From contig JAGASH010000007.1 of the NCBI GenBank assembly GCA_017847835.1, forward strand, positions 146,430 through 210,429: a stretch of DNA of 64,000 bases. Reading direction: 5' to 3'. Numbering within the stretch: the stretch's first letter is position 1; each line of letters begins with the position of its first letter. Under the pieces are notes generated by a model. The model was not told where the DNA came from. It did not search any database and saw only the letters and a program-made list of their open reading frames with translations. The DNA comes from Oscillospiraceae bacterium. Its GTDB lineage: Bacteria > Bacillota > Clostridia > Oscillospirales > Ruminococcaceae. This document shows, in pieces, positions 52,281-59,153 of the stretch. The translations under genes were made by a program, and so were the position numbers.

Positions 52281-52332
52281 GGACTGCGTTACGACAGTGT
52301 GATTTTTCAAGTCCCTTTTGGGGACTTTTTTG
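52246..52332 (+). pseudogene. tRNA-Leu-like pseudogene ending in a terminator
   Basis: The first 35 bases match the intact tRNA-Leu(CAG) at 58881. After the anticodon loop start the sequence diverges (GGACTGCGTTACGACAG), then TTCAAGTCCC, the T-arm motif, reappears at nearly the same distance (60 against 64 bases from the start). The acceptor 3' arm and CCA are absent: AAGTCCC instead pairs with GGGACTT, followed by six T, an intrinsic terminator (52309-52332). With the strong promoter the locus should yield a short RNA of about 100-110 bases that cannot fold as a normal tRNA. Confidence 0.8.
52309..52332 (+). terminator. Terminator built from the T-arm of the tRNA-like gene
   Basis: AAGTCCC / GGGACTT stem, TTTTG loop, then TTTTTTG. 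The 5' arm includes the tRNA T-arm motif TTCAAGTCCC. Confidence 0.85.
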
Positions 52333-52399
52333 TTTGTCAAACTATCATCACAATTCCAACGCAATTTACGATATATTTGTATATTCTAGTAATTAACAA

Positions 52400-52438
52400 A
52401 ACCCCCAAACCGATTTGCTGCGGTTTGGGGGGATTTTT
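52400..52438. terminator. Strong bidirectional terminator
   Basis: CCCCCAAACCG / CGGTTTGGGGG stem with ATTTGCTG loop; followed by ATTTTTT on the plus strand and GTTTTGTT on the minus strand. It ends the tRNA-like transcript on one side and could end the lipoprotein operon on the other. 52440-52638 shows no gene or other signal that I can support. Confidence 0.85.
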
Positions 52439-52638
52439 TATCTTACCAGATACTTAATTTGGCAAATGCTCAGGGTTGATTATCAGCTTAACAGCAGGTC
52501 TAATTTCAAAGGAATTGCAAGTTCATTTCATGAGCAATAACATGTGTATTGTAATTTTCTGATTTTTTATCAAGATATCTACTATTCATCCTAATGTTCG
52601 CACTTATTGCTACAACATCGCCCTAAGGATTTTGGTAA

Positions 52639-53646
52639 TTATAGCTTTTCTACGGTAAGACGTTCGTTTGAAAAATTATCCAATGACGAAATGTCTGAGA
52701 AATCAAACGAGTATTTTATGCGTGCCGTTTCATCAATAAGCGTTTTCTTGTCGGAAACCTTGATATTGTTCCCGCACAATACATATGGCCAACCGGAAAC
52801 AGTTTCGCTGTTTGTAACAATCTCAACATTGTCAGACGGCTCGGTATCAAAAACGATGCCAAGACCCGCTTTGCAGTTCCCTGATAAACTTATGACGCTG
52901 TTTCTGTTCGGCAATATCATCGCAAACCGAACCACCTCGGATATATCGTCAGCTACATATTCGGGCGTATCGTCTAAATAATAACGCATGGCGACGATTG
53001 GATACTCCATATCGTATATATCCAAATAAGTTCCTATTCTCTCGGGAAATATTCGGTATTCGGGTTTAAATATCCCCTGTCCGAGGATCGTCGGAGCGTA
53101 AAATATTTTGCCGTCGTTTTTCGAAAGCGGCGATTTTTCGTTTTCAATCTCAATATATAACTCCCGTGCGTAGATCGTGCCGGGAAAATTTTCTTTGTCG
53201 GTTCTCACATATTGTCCCACAAGCTTTACAGTATAATCGCCGAATGTGTGCACCTCAAATATCATTTTTTCAAGGCCGATTGGCGTTACCTGAATAGGTC
53301 TGGCACTTCCCTGTGCGTCAACTTTATCGCATAGTATATCGGGTATCTCGGTTTCGCCGTAAACGCCCTCGACATCCGCGTAGTAACATTCTGCACCGCG
53401 GCATGTCGCTGTAACCGGATACAGACCATAGTCGGAGTTAGCATCGTTAACGTCATTTTTAACATTGTTGGAACTGCGATCGGTAGAAGACATAACGTTT
53501 TTGTCAGCAGTGGAATCCAAATCACTGCTTTCAGAATACGACGAAACTTGACTATTCGGCTGACTTTCGGGAACACTTTTTTCACATGCCGTAAAAACTG
53601 CAGGAATAAGCGCCGCCGTGATTATTGCTCTGGTTTTCTTCTTCAT
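52639..53646 (-). CDS. Lipoprotein of unknown function, 335 residues
   Basis: A signal peptide with a lipobox-like VFTAC (Cys21) followed by a Ser/Asp-rich linker of about 40 residues, then a mainly beta-strand domain without membrane segments. I recognise no family. It contains Tyr- and Asp-rich strands (IYDMEYPIVAMRYYLDDTPEYVADDI) and single Cys residues at C-A and C-G. It is the last gene of the minus-strand accessory block, after another lipoprotein with 82 bases between. AT-richer coding than the core genes, so possibly acquired. Confidence 0.65.
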   Translation of the reverse strand: MKKKTRAIITAALIPAVFTACEKSVPESQPNSQVSSYSESSDLDSTADKNVMSSTDRSSNNVKNDVNDANSDYGLYPVTATCRGAECYYADVEGVYGETEIPDILCDKVDAQGSARPIQVTPIGLEKMIFEVHTFGDYTVKLVGQYVRTDKENFPGTIYARELYIEIENEKSPLSKNDGKIFYAPTILGQGIFKPEYRIFPERIGTYLDIYDMEYPIVAMRYYLDDTPEYVADDISEVVRFAMILPNRNSVISLSGNCKAGLGIVFDTEPSDNVEIVTNSETVSGWPYVLCGNNIKVSDKKTLIDETARIKYSFDFSDISSLDNFSNERLTVEKL

Positions 53647-53728
53647 AATGGTACTCCTGTTCTGTGTGTGGTATTACTTTAACTGCGCATATATGCTATT
53701 ATCCAAAATTCATCTGAATTCAAACATT

Positions 53729-54370
53729 TCATACGCCCAATAGCTTGTTGTAAAGCTCTTGATACTCCGATTCACTTATGTCATTATATTTGCCGTTCAA
53801 TTCAATTTCATATGGATTCCAACCTATCCGATAGAAATCTTTTGTCACCGGCTCAGCAATATCCGAAAAAGTTAATTTTCCTTTTGAGAGTAGATATTCC
53901 ACCTGAAATTTGTTCTCGCCGCTCTCTTTTATTGCAGCGATAACATCAGCAGCCATTACACCACCGTTATCATAGTGAAACTCAAAGCAATAAAATAAAT
54001 TGCCATTTTCATTACAGGGAAATAAATTCAGTTTGGATATGTAGTCTAGCATTCCCATTCCAAAGACGCTTGCTTCGTTGATTTTGCTATCTACTTTACG
54101 AAAAAGATGAATTTCATTTTTTCCCCATGAAGAAAGAATCAAAAGTTCATCCTCGCCATCGAAGTTAAGGTCTACTACCATTGTATCCAAGACAGTAGTA
54201 TTATCATCGGTAACCTGCTCAATTGCATTGGTTATATCATCTACTGTAAACACACCTTGTGATTGAAGAATACTGCTACTATCGGAATAGCCAGAATGGT
54301 TGGAAGAACATCCCGAAAATGTGGCCAGAATTAATATTACTAAAATGATAACAGAGATATATTTTTTCAT
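53729..54370 (-). CDS. Lipoprotein of unknown function, 213 residues
   Basis: Signal peptide with lipobox TFSGC (Cys21), then a Ser-rich start. The mature part has one calcium-loop-like segment (VVDLNFDGEDELLIL), similar in kind to the FG-GAP-type loops of the lipoprotein at 2177, and a Tyr/Asn-rich C-terminal part (IGWNPYEIELNGKYNDI). No family recognised. Between two other accessory genes, 52 bases after the 296-residue gene. Confidence 0.65.
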   Translation of the reverse strand: MKKYISVIILVILILATFSGCSSNHSGYSDSSSILQSQGVFTVDDITNAIEQVTDDNTTVLDTMVVDLNFDGEDELLILSSWGKNEIHLFRKVDSKINEASVFGMGMLDYISKLNLFPCNENGNLFYCFEFHYDNGGVMAADVIAAIKESGENKFQVEYLLSKGKLTFSDIAEPVTKDFYRIGWNPYEIELNGKYNDISESEYQELYNKLLGV

Positions 54371-54422
54371 AGTTCGATTCCCCTATTCAGTATATAATTA
54401 ACAAGCAAATTTATTGTATAGT

Positions 54423-55313
54423 TTAGAAATATCGATAACCGAAGTCATCCGGATTTGTTGAACCGTTTTCAACTGCATTGCGCCATCTATTTACATTTGG
54501 CATAGCCTGATTTAGCGATTGGTAATTGACATTCAGTGGTGTGCCATACGCAAGTCCATTATCCATATAACTTAGTACTTGTGCTGCCTTTGCATAAAAC
54601 GGGTCAGAATTCATCAAGTTTGAAGCTTGTGTAGCATTGCTTGCTAATCCGCAATCTTGCAATGCTCTAATCGCACGACTGTTAGCTAATGCAATTTTCT
54701 CCGGACTTAAACTTCCTGTGGCTCCGAAAGGATTTGAAGAGGTTTGTGATGCATTTGATTCTCCAAAACCAATCCCCATAATTAAATATGCATCTATTTC
54801 ATAATCCTGATTTGCATATGCCGACTTATTTGAATACTTATCTGTTAACGCATAGAGAAAATATTGATGGTCATAAGTGAATATAGTCTTTTCAACGGAA
54901 CCTTTACCTATAGCACCTGGGGAGTAGTGGTTAAATGTCTGAATAGGAGTAAATTCGTTTAAATATGATAATGCTCTGCAATATGCTTGATAATCGCTTC
55001 CGCTATTTATGCTTGGTTGATCTGAAGATGAAACGTAATATAGCCCTGCTATGTTGCACGCCATTTCAGTTAATGTCATTGATGTCGAATAAAAGTTTTC
55101 CGCCGCATATATTTCATTTGAAAATGACGTTTGGTTGATGTTTTTTGAATATATTCCAATATCCTCATATGTTGAATTTGATTCAACAAATACATCTAAT
55201 TTCTCTAACTTTTGTCCTGAAACGTTATCTGTAACAGATATGATGCCCTTACCATTTACAACTGCTCCTATCGATGCATTTGTATAATTTTCACAAGAAT
55301 TTATCGCCTTCAT
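54423..55313 (-). CDS. Protein of unknown function, 296 residues, no signal peptide
   Basis: A soluble-looking protein starting MKAINSCENYTNASIGAVVNG, rich in Ser, Asn, Tyr. It has no signal peptide while its neighbours are exported. A GFGESNASQTSSNPFGATG stretch around residue 195 recalls the Glu-Ser region of lytic transglycosylases, and YMDNGLAYGTPLNVNYQ lies near the C-terminus, but no family can be named. Codon use is AT-rich. The ATG has AGGTTAATT-type sequence upstream. Possible roles include a phage-like or cell-wall hydrolase, which is inference. Confidence 0.6.
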   Translation of the reverse strand: MKAINSCENYTNASIGAVVNGKGIISVTDNVSGQKLEKLDVFVESNSTYEDIGIYSKNINQTSFSNEIYAAENFYSTSMTLTEMACNIAGLYYVSSSDQPSINSGSDYQAYCRALSYLNEFTPIQTFNHYSPGAIGKGSVEKTIFTYDHQYFLYALTDKYSNKSAYANQDYEIDAYLIMGIGFGESNASQTSSNPFGATGSLSPEKIALANSRAIRALQDCGLASNATQASNLMNSDPFYAKAAQVLSYMDNGLAYGTPLNVNYQSLNQAMPNVNRWRNAVENGSTNPDDFGYRYF

Positions 55314-55446
55314 AATTAACCTCCGAAAAATTTTTTCCTGTTTCCAAAGCTGTGTTTATTCTTCCTTCGTATGAGACAGAATAAAGCTACAGCAAAGAGT
55401 TGGGCATTAACCCGATTTTGTTTTTGTTAAGGTAATGTAATAAGCA

Positions 55447-55776
55447 TTAGTTCACCTCAACCATATCACTGTAAATGGTGATAGTTTCTGTCTTGCCGCT
55501 TGAGCTTGTCAGCGTGAAAACGGATTTCAGACGATATGTACCGCTTGTCAGACTGGATTTGCTGTTGGACATTGATATGCTGTTGTAATTCACCGTTTTT
55601 GTCCAGCTAGCGCCGTCAACATTATTCCATATCCAGAACCAGCCGCTGTACTTTTCGAGAGTCTGCTCAACGGTTATCTTAACCGTGTCAACCCCCGTTG
55701 TTGAACTTGTACAATAAGCAGTCGTGCCAATTATTTCCAAATCACTGACAGGGTTATACGCATTTTCAACGTATGA
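55447..55776 (-). pseudogene. Truncated paralogue of the 146-residue secreted protein
   Basis: A copy of the C-terminal part of the protein at 56942-57382. The frame opens after a TAA at 55777 and reads ...NPVSDLEIIGTTAYCTSS..., then the conserved KITVEQTLEKYSGWFWIWNN and so on to a longer end DMVEVN. The signal peptide and N-terminus are missing, no ribosome site precedes the TTG at 55740, and the frame overlaps the end of the membrane protein gene. About 205 bases (55467-55675 against 56957-57172) differ at only about eight positions, so the duplication or gene conversion is recent. Confidence 0.7.
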
Positions 55777-56239
55777 TTATACAAGAAACTAACCAAAATA
55801 CTATCCAATAGATGATTGGATCAGAAAGTAATAAAACGGCGCGTTCCTTTGGAGTTGTATCCTCGTCCTGAATTTTCAAAATCTGATAAATTACGCCTGC
55901 AACTCCTGCCGCAATAAACACGGTAGCTATAAAATACACACTTAAAAAAGTCATCATCATTACTTGATATATTACGAAAATAATTCCTAAAACTATCAGC
56001 CTTTTTAAGAAATATCTGCTCGTATTTATGCGTAAAAAAAGTGTAAATGATAAGGAGAGGATACCGCCTAATATACCTGCAATGTATGGAAACAGGAACA
56101 AAACGCGCAGTCCCGAAAACGCCTCATTACCTCCCGCGTTAATGTAATCATTGACAAGGTATGAGACTCCCCATAAAAGTGTTATGACAGGAAAAAACAG
56201 CGAACGCAGCAATTCCCATCTGTTTTCACAGTTTTTCAT
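55766..56239 (-). CDS. Membrane protein, 157 residues
   Basis: Four or five hydrophobic helices (about 13-30, 43-65, 85-100, 100-128, 140-156) and no recognised family. Its stop codon lies inside the truncated paralogue, and its last residues may come from the junction. Between the 203-residue secreted protein (21-base gap) and the paralogue. Confidence 0.6.
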   Translation of the reverse strand: MKNCENRWELLRSLFFPVITLLWGVSYLVNDYINAGGNEAFSGLRVLFLFPYIAGILGGILSLSFTLFLRINTSRYFLKRLIVLGIIFVIYQVMMMTFLSVYFIATVFIAAGVAGVIYQILKIQDEDTTPKERAVLLLSDPIIYWIVFWLVSCIIIR

Positions 56240-56260
56240 ATACTTATAACCCCATTAAAG

Positions 56261-56872
56261 TTAGGCCTTTCCAAACCAATAGTTAAACTGTTTTTGTCCG
56301 CTATTCTCGGCAGATATCTGTATTGCAAACTTCTCAAAAATATACGCTCCTGTTCCGGTAAGCAGATATTTTCTGCCATTGCCTAAAGCCAAATTTGTAT
56401 CGACTTGAAGTACCCATCCCAACATTTGATCAAAGGAGTAAATCTTAAAGTGGTATATCTGTGAATTCCAGAACCCCGTGCGAATGTATGCACTTAAATC
56501 TGGGTTGCTAGTGCCGGTATGATATATTGCTCTGTGATCGCCTAAATTAAGATTAACAGAAGCCTTGTATTCAGTTCCATCAGATACATCGATTTCTGCA
56601 CCATTCCAAGGCGGAGTAAATGAACATACGGATATACCGTCAGAATTACCGCTTCCTAGTTCAATAACAACGTACTCCTCTCCATCAACAACAGTAACAT
56701 ACTCACCGTTAATCAATCGGCAGTTATACCCGTTAATGTCAATAAACTCATCATTGAGTGCTGTAAAGGAATCGTTATCATCAGTTGAAGAAGCGGATAC
56801 TGGTACAGCAATGGTTGAGCCGACTATCATTGCGCCAAGCAGCATTGCTTTGATACGATTGGATTTTCTCAT
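56261..56872 (-). CDS. Secreted protein of unknown function, 203 residues
   Basis: Signal peptide ending near VPVSASS (about residue 29), then a mature beta-rich domain with aromatic residues (FTPPWNGAEI, YHFKIYSFDQMLGWVLQVDTNL, NYWFGKA). No family recognised. The ATG at 56872 has GGAGG 8 bases upstream. A short hairpin (GTAGAG / CTCTAC, 56897-56915) lies in the leader. The ending and composition suggest a cell-surface or lectin-like protein. Confidence 0.62.
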   Translation of the reverse strand: MRKSNRIKAMLLGAMIVGSTIAVPVSASSTDDNDSFTALNDEFIDINGYNCRLINGEYVTVVDGEEYVVIELGSGNSDGISVCSFTPPWNGAEIDVSDGTEYKASVNLNLGDHRAIYHTGTSNPDLSAYIRTGFWNSQIYHFKIYSFDQMLGWVLQVDTNLALGNGRKYLLTGTGAYIFEKFAIQISAENSGQKQFNYWFGKA

Positions 56873-56941
56873 TTGAATTTCCTCCATTTCTAGCAGTAGA
56901 GGGTAAATCTCTACTTTGTTCTGCAGTTGATATCAGCTTAT

Positions 56942-57382
56942 TCAGCCGATTTTCTTTTCACTGCTGTAAATCGTAATAGTTTCCGTCTTGCCGCTTGAGC
57001 TTGTCAGCGTAAACACGGATTTCAGACGATATGTACCGCTTGTCAGACCGGATTTGCTGTTGGACATTGATATGCTGTTGTAATTCACCGTTTTTGTCCA
57101 GCTAGCGCCGTCAACATTGTTCCATATCCAGAACCAGCCGCTGTACTTTTCGAGAGTTTGCTCAACGGTTATGCTGACAGCTTCGCCTTTTGTTTCGCTT
57201 GTGCAATACGCTGTGCTGTCAATAATGCTCAATGTCGAAATCGGTGTGTTTGCAATTTCATATGCCGGTGAAATTTCTTCTTCAGCATAATAATCCGTGG
57301 TTTCGGCAAAGGCAGCTGCATTAAAGCAAGTGGATAAGCAAATCGCAGCCCCAAGCGACGCCATTAACTTTTTAAAGTGCAT
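56942..57382 (-). CDS. Secreted protein, 146 residues, with truncated copy nearby
   Basis: A signal peptide (MHFKKLMASLGAAICLSTC, then AAAFAETT) and a mature domain of about 105 residues with SITVEQTLEKYSGWFWIW, TVNYNSISMSNSKS and GTYRLKSVFTLTSSSGKTETI; strands with Trp and Ser/Thr pattern suggest a small beta-sandwich, as in extracellular adhesive or copper-amine-type domains, but no family is certain. Ribosome site GGGGG; the leader holds a TAGAGG / CCTCTA hairpin. A truncated, near-identical copy lies 1.2 kb downstream. It follows the DUF4367 gene after 98 bases. Confidence 0.65.
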   Translation of the reverse strand: MHFKKLMASLGAAICLSTCFNAAAFAETTDYYAEEEISPAYEIANTPISTLSIIDSTAYCTSETKGEAVSITVEQTLEKYSGWFWIWNNVDGASWTKTVNYNSISMSNSKSGLTSGTYRLKSVFTLTSSSGKTETITIYSSEKKIG

Positions 57383-57480
57383 TGGTTAACCCCCTTTCCT
57401 TAATTTTTAGAGGTTTTTTGTCCCTCTATAATATACATCTGTTTTTTAGAACAATTAGGGAACATAACTATTGCAAATTT

Positions 57481-58161
57481 TTAATTTTTGTGAACCTTGC
57501 ACAAATTTATTGTACTTTCTTTGTCTAAATTTGCATCAATTTGTATTATATAATCACCATTATCCCACGCAACAACTGTGCTTTTATAATCATCGTGACT
57601 AAAATCAATGCACAAACCCGTACTGCCGTTAATAATCACTTCTTCAAGTGGGCGATGTTCCGTATTATAATGCGGTTCAAAATTTTCTTTAACCCATTGG
57701 CTTAATGCAATTGTCTGTTTGGTAGATTTATTCATATATAATGTGTAATCATGTATTGGCGATGAATCCGTTTCAACGATTTCAAATCCCTCGGGAACGT
57801 AATCCAAAGCGTATTTGTATTCGATTGTTTTCGGACTGCTCTCAATGTTTGCGGCAAACATTTGTGTATAATCGTGATATACTGTGCCGCGGAAATTCAC
57901 CGACCTGAACACAACAACCGCGCCCACGATAACCGCCAGAAACACCAGCACCGCGGCTATCAAGAGCGTGCGTTTAAGTGAGAATTTTTGAGTTGTTCTG
58001 CGCGCCGCGACAGCATTTGGCGCAGAATTTGCGGCTGACAAAATCCGTTTCATAGCAAGTCTATGACGTAAAGAAAACTTGTGCTCGGGAACATTGTCAT
58101 ACTCCGCCAAATCACGCTCTAACGCCTCTCCCAAAATGCTTCTAAACACCTCTTCACTCAT
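57481..58161 (-). CDS. DUF4367 membrane protein, probable anti-sigma factor
   Basis: 226 residues: a cytoplasmic N-terminal part (about 1-65) of alternating acidic and basic helices (FRSILGEALERDLAEYDNVPEHKFSLRHRLAMKRIL), one membrane segment (about 70-92) and an extracellular DUF4367-type domain (YALDYVPEGFEIVETD...QTIALSQWV...HRPLEEVIINGSTGLCIDFSHDD). It overlaps the stop of the sigma-factor gene, and this pair is common in Clostridia as sigma factor plus regulator. Probably binds and inhibits the sigma factor. This is inference from genomic context and family habit. Confidence 0.8.
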   Translation of the reverse strand: MSEEVFRSILGEALERDLAEYDNVPEHKFSLRHRLAMKRILSAANSAPNAVAARRTTQKFSLKRTLLIAAVLVFLAVIVGAVVVFRSVNFRGTVYHDYTQMFAANIESSPKTIEYKYALDYVPEGFEIVETDSSPIHDYTLYMNKSTKQTIALSQWVKENFEPHYNTEHRPLEEVIINGSTGLCIDFSHDDYKSTVVAWDNGDYIIQIDANLDKESTINLCKVHKN

Positions 58162-58712
58162 AATTGTCCATGCCTTTCCTCAATAAATTTTCTGATTGCT
58201 CTTCTCGCAAGCGTTAAGTGTTTGTTGGCTGATGTCAAAGAAATATTCAATCTTTGTGAGGTTTCATCAATAGATAATCCAAAGAAACAGTGCAGCATCA
58301 AAACGTTTCTCTGCGCTGTCGAAAGTCGGTTTACAAACGACACAACCTCATCGTGTGCTATTTTATCAAACAGATGATTTTCAAGTGAAATTGTTTCAAG
58401 TTCATAATCTTGATTCAACTGTTCCATCGGGTTTTTATTTTTGGTATTAAACATATCGATTGCAACGTTTCTAATAATTATAACCGCATAAGGCAGTCTT
58501 TTGTGAGTTGGAATAGCAAAAAACTTTTCAGGTTTGTCAGCAATTTCGAGAAAAGTTTCCTGAATAGCGTCCTCCGCGTCTTGCCGATTATGCAAGCGCT
58601 CAAACGCGATAGAATACAGCCTGCTTTTGTTCTCCTCGTAAAACTCGGATAGTTCATTGCGCTGTTCGTCCGTTTCCAGAACCGCCAATGCCGCTGAAAT
58701 CAAAGCAATCAC
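58158..58712 (-). CDS. Sigma-70-family RNA polymerase sigma factor
   Basis: 184 residues with a sigma region 2 (FYEENKSRLYSIAFERLHNRQDAEDAIQETFLEI) and region 4 (LSTAQRNVLMLHCFFGLSIDETSQRLNISLTSANKHLTLARRAIRKF), so an ECF-like factor. The start is GTG at 58712, just downstream of GAAAGG with tight spacing; a later TTG at 58703 has a better placed AAGGGTGAT. Promoter at 58733-58761. First gene of the minus-strand accessory block, so it may control the secreted proteins downstream. Confidence 0.88.
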   Translation of the reverse strand: MIALISAALAVLETDEQRNELSEFYEENKSRLYSIAFERLHNRQDAEDAIQETFLEIADKPEKFFAIPTHKRLPYAVIIIRNVAIDMFNTKNKNPMEQLNQDYELETISLENHLFDKIAHDEVVSFVNRLSTAQRNVLMLHCFFGLSIDETSQRLNISLTSANKHLTLARRAIRKFIEERHGQL

Positions 58713-58732
58713 CCTTTCGCCTGTTTTGTTTC

Positions 58733-58761
58733 ATTATATCATCAAATCGAGAAAAATGCAA
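58733..58761 (-). promoter_or_regulatory. Promoter of accessory sigma-factor gene
   Basis: Minus-strand TTGCAT (58756-58761), 17-base spacer, TATAAT (58733-58738). Confidence 0.78.
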
Positions 58762-58815
58762 GAACCAATATGAACACTTATCTCAAAATTTATACGGCTT
58801 TTTTGGAAAAACTAC

Positions 58816-58844
58816 TTGACAAACCGCGAGCATTGTGATATAAT
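58816..58844 (+). promoter_or_regulatory. Promoter of intact tRNA-Leu
   Basis: Perfect TTGACA (58816-58821), 17-base spacer, perfect TATAAT (58839-58844), 36 bases before the tRNA, as at the left copy. Confidence 0.9.
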
Positions 58845-58876
58845 ATTTTATGTTCAGTGGGAAACCACTTGATTTA

Positions 58877-58915
58877 ATACGCAGGTGTGGCGGAATTGGC
58901 AGACGCGCTAGCTTC
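58877..58915 (+). repeat. 39-base direct repeat, right copy (inside tRNA-Leu)
   Basis: Same 39 bases as 52242-52280, here the start of the intact tRNA-Leu. Left and right copies have different sequences before and after. Confidence 0.95.
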
Positions 58916-58967
58916 AGGTGCTAGTGGCAGCAATGTCGTGTGGGTTCAAGTCCCGTCACCTGCACCA
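58881..58967 (+). tRNA. tRNA-Leu (anticodon CAG)
   Basis: Complete class II tRNA of 87 bases including an encoded CCA. Acceptor GCAGGTG pairs with CACCTGC, D arm GCG/CGC, anticodon stem CTAGC / GCTAG with loop TTCAGGT (anticodon CAG), a long variable arm (GGCA / TGTC) and T arm with TTCAAGT loop. Decodes CUG leucine codons. Confidence 0.97.
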
Positions 58968-58971
58968 GTTG

Positions 58972-59003
58972 AAAGCCCCTTGGTTTACACCTTGGGGTTT
59001 TTT
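58972..59003 (+). terminator. Intrinsic terminator after tRNA-Leu
   Basis: AGCCCC and GG pair with CC and GGGG across an interior UU mismatch, then seven T. Confidence 0.7.
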
Positions 59004-59093
59004 CAATACAATGACTTTTTTATTTTATTATACAGTATGCATAATAGTTCGATAAACAAAATCCATAATTCATCCTGCGAAGATAGAATAATG

Positions 59094-59122
59094 TTGATTT
59101 TGTTTGACAACTATGATATAAT
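59094..59122 (+). promoter_or_regulatory. Promoter of RelA/SpoT-type gene
   Basis: TTGATT (59094-59099), 17-base spacer, TATAAT (59117-59122), 32 bases before the start with an AAAGGA ribosome site. Confidence 0.8.
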
Positions 59123-59153
59123 AAAAACACAGTATATAGAAAGGATTTAAAAT

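Noticed and set aside
52246..52332. Annotating this as a second functional tRNA-Leu
   Set aside because: The anticodon stem, variable arm and acceptor 3' arm do not pair and there is no CCA end.
59103..59122. Promoter using TTGACA at 59104 for the RelA/SpoT gene
   Set aside because: It is only 7 bases from the TATAAT; the TTGATT 17 bases upstream gives proper spacing.
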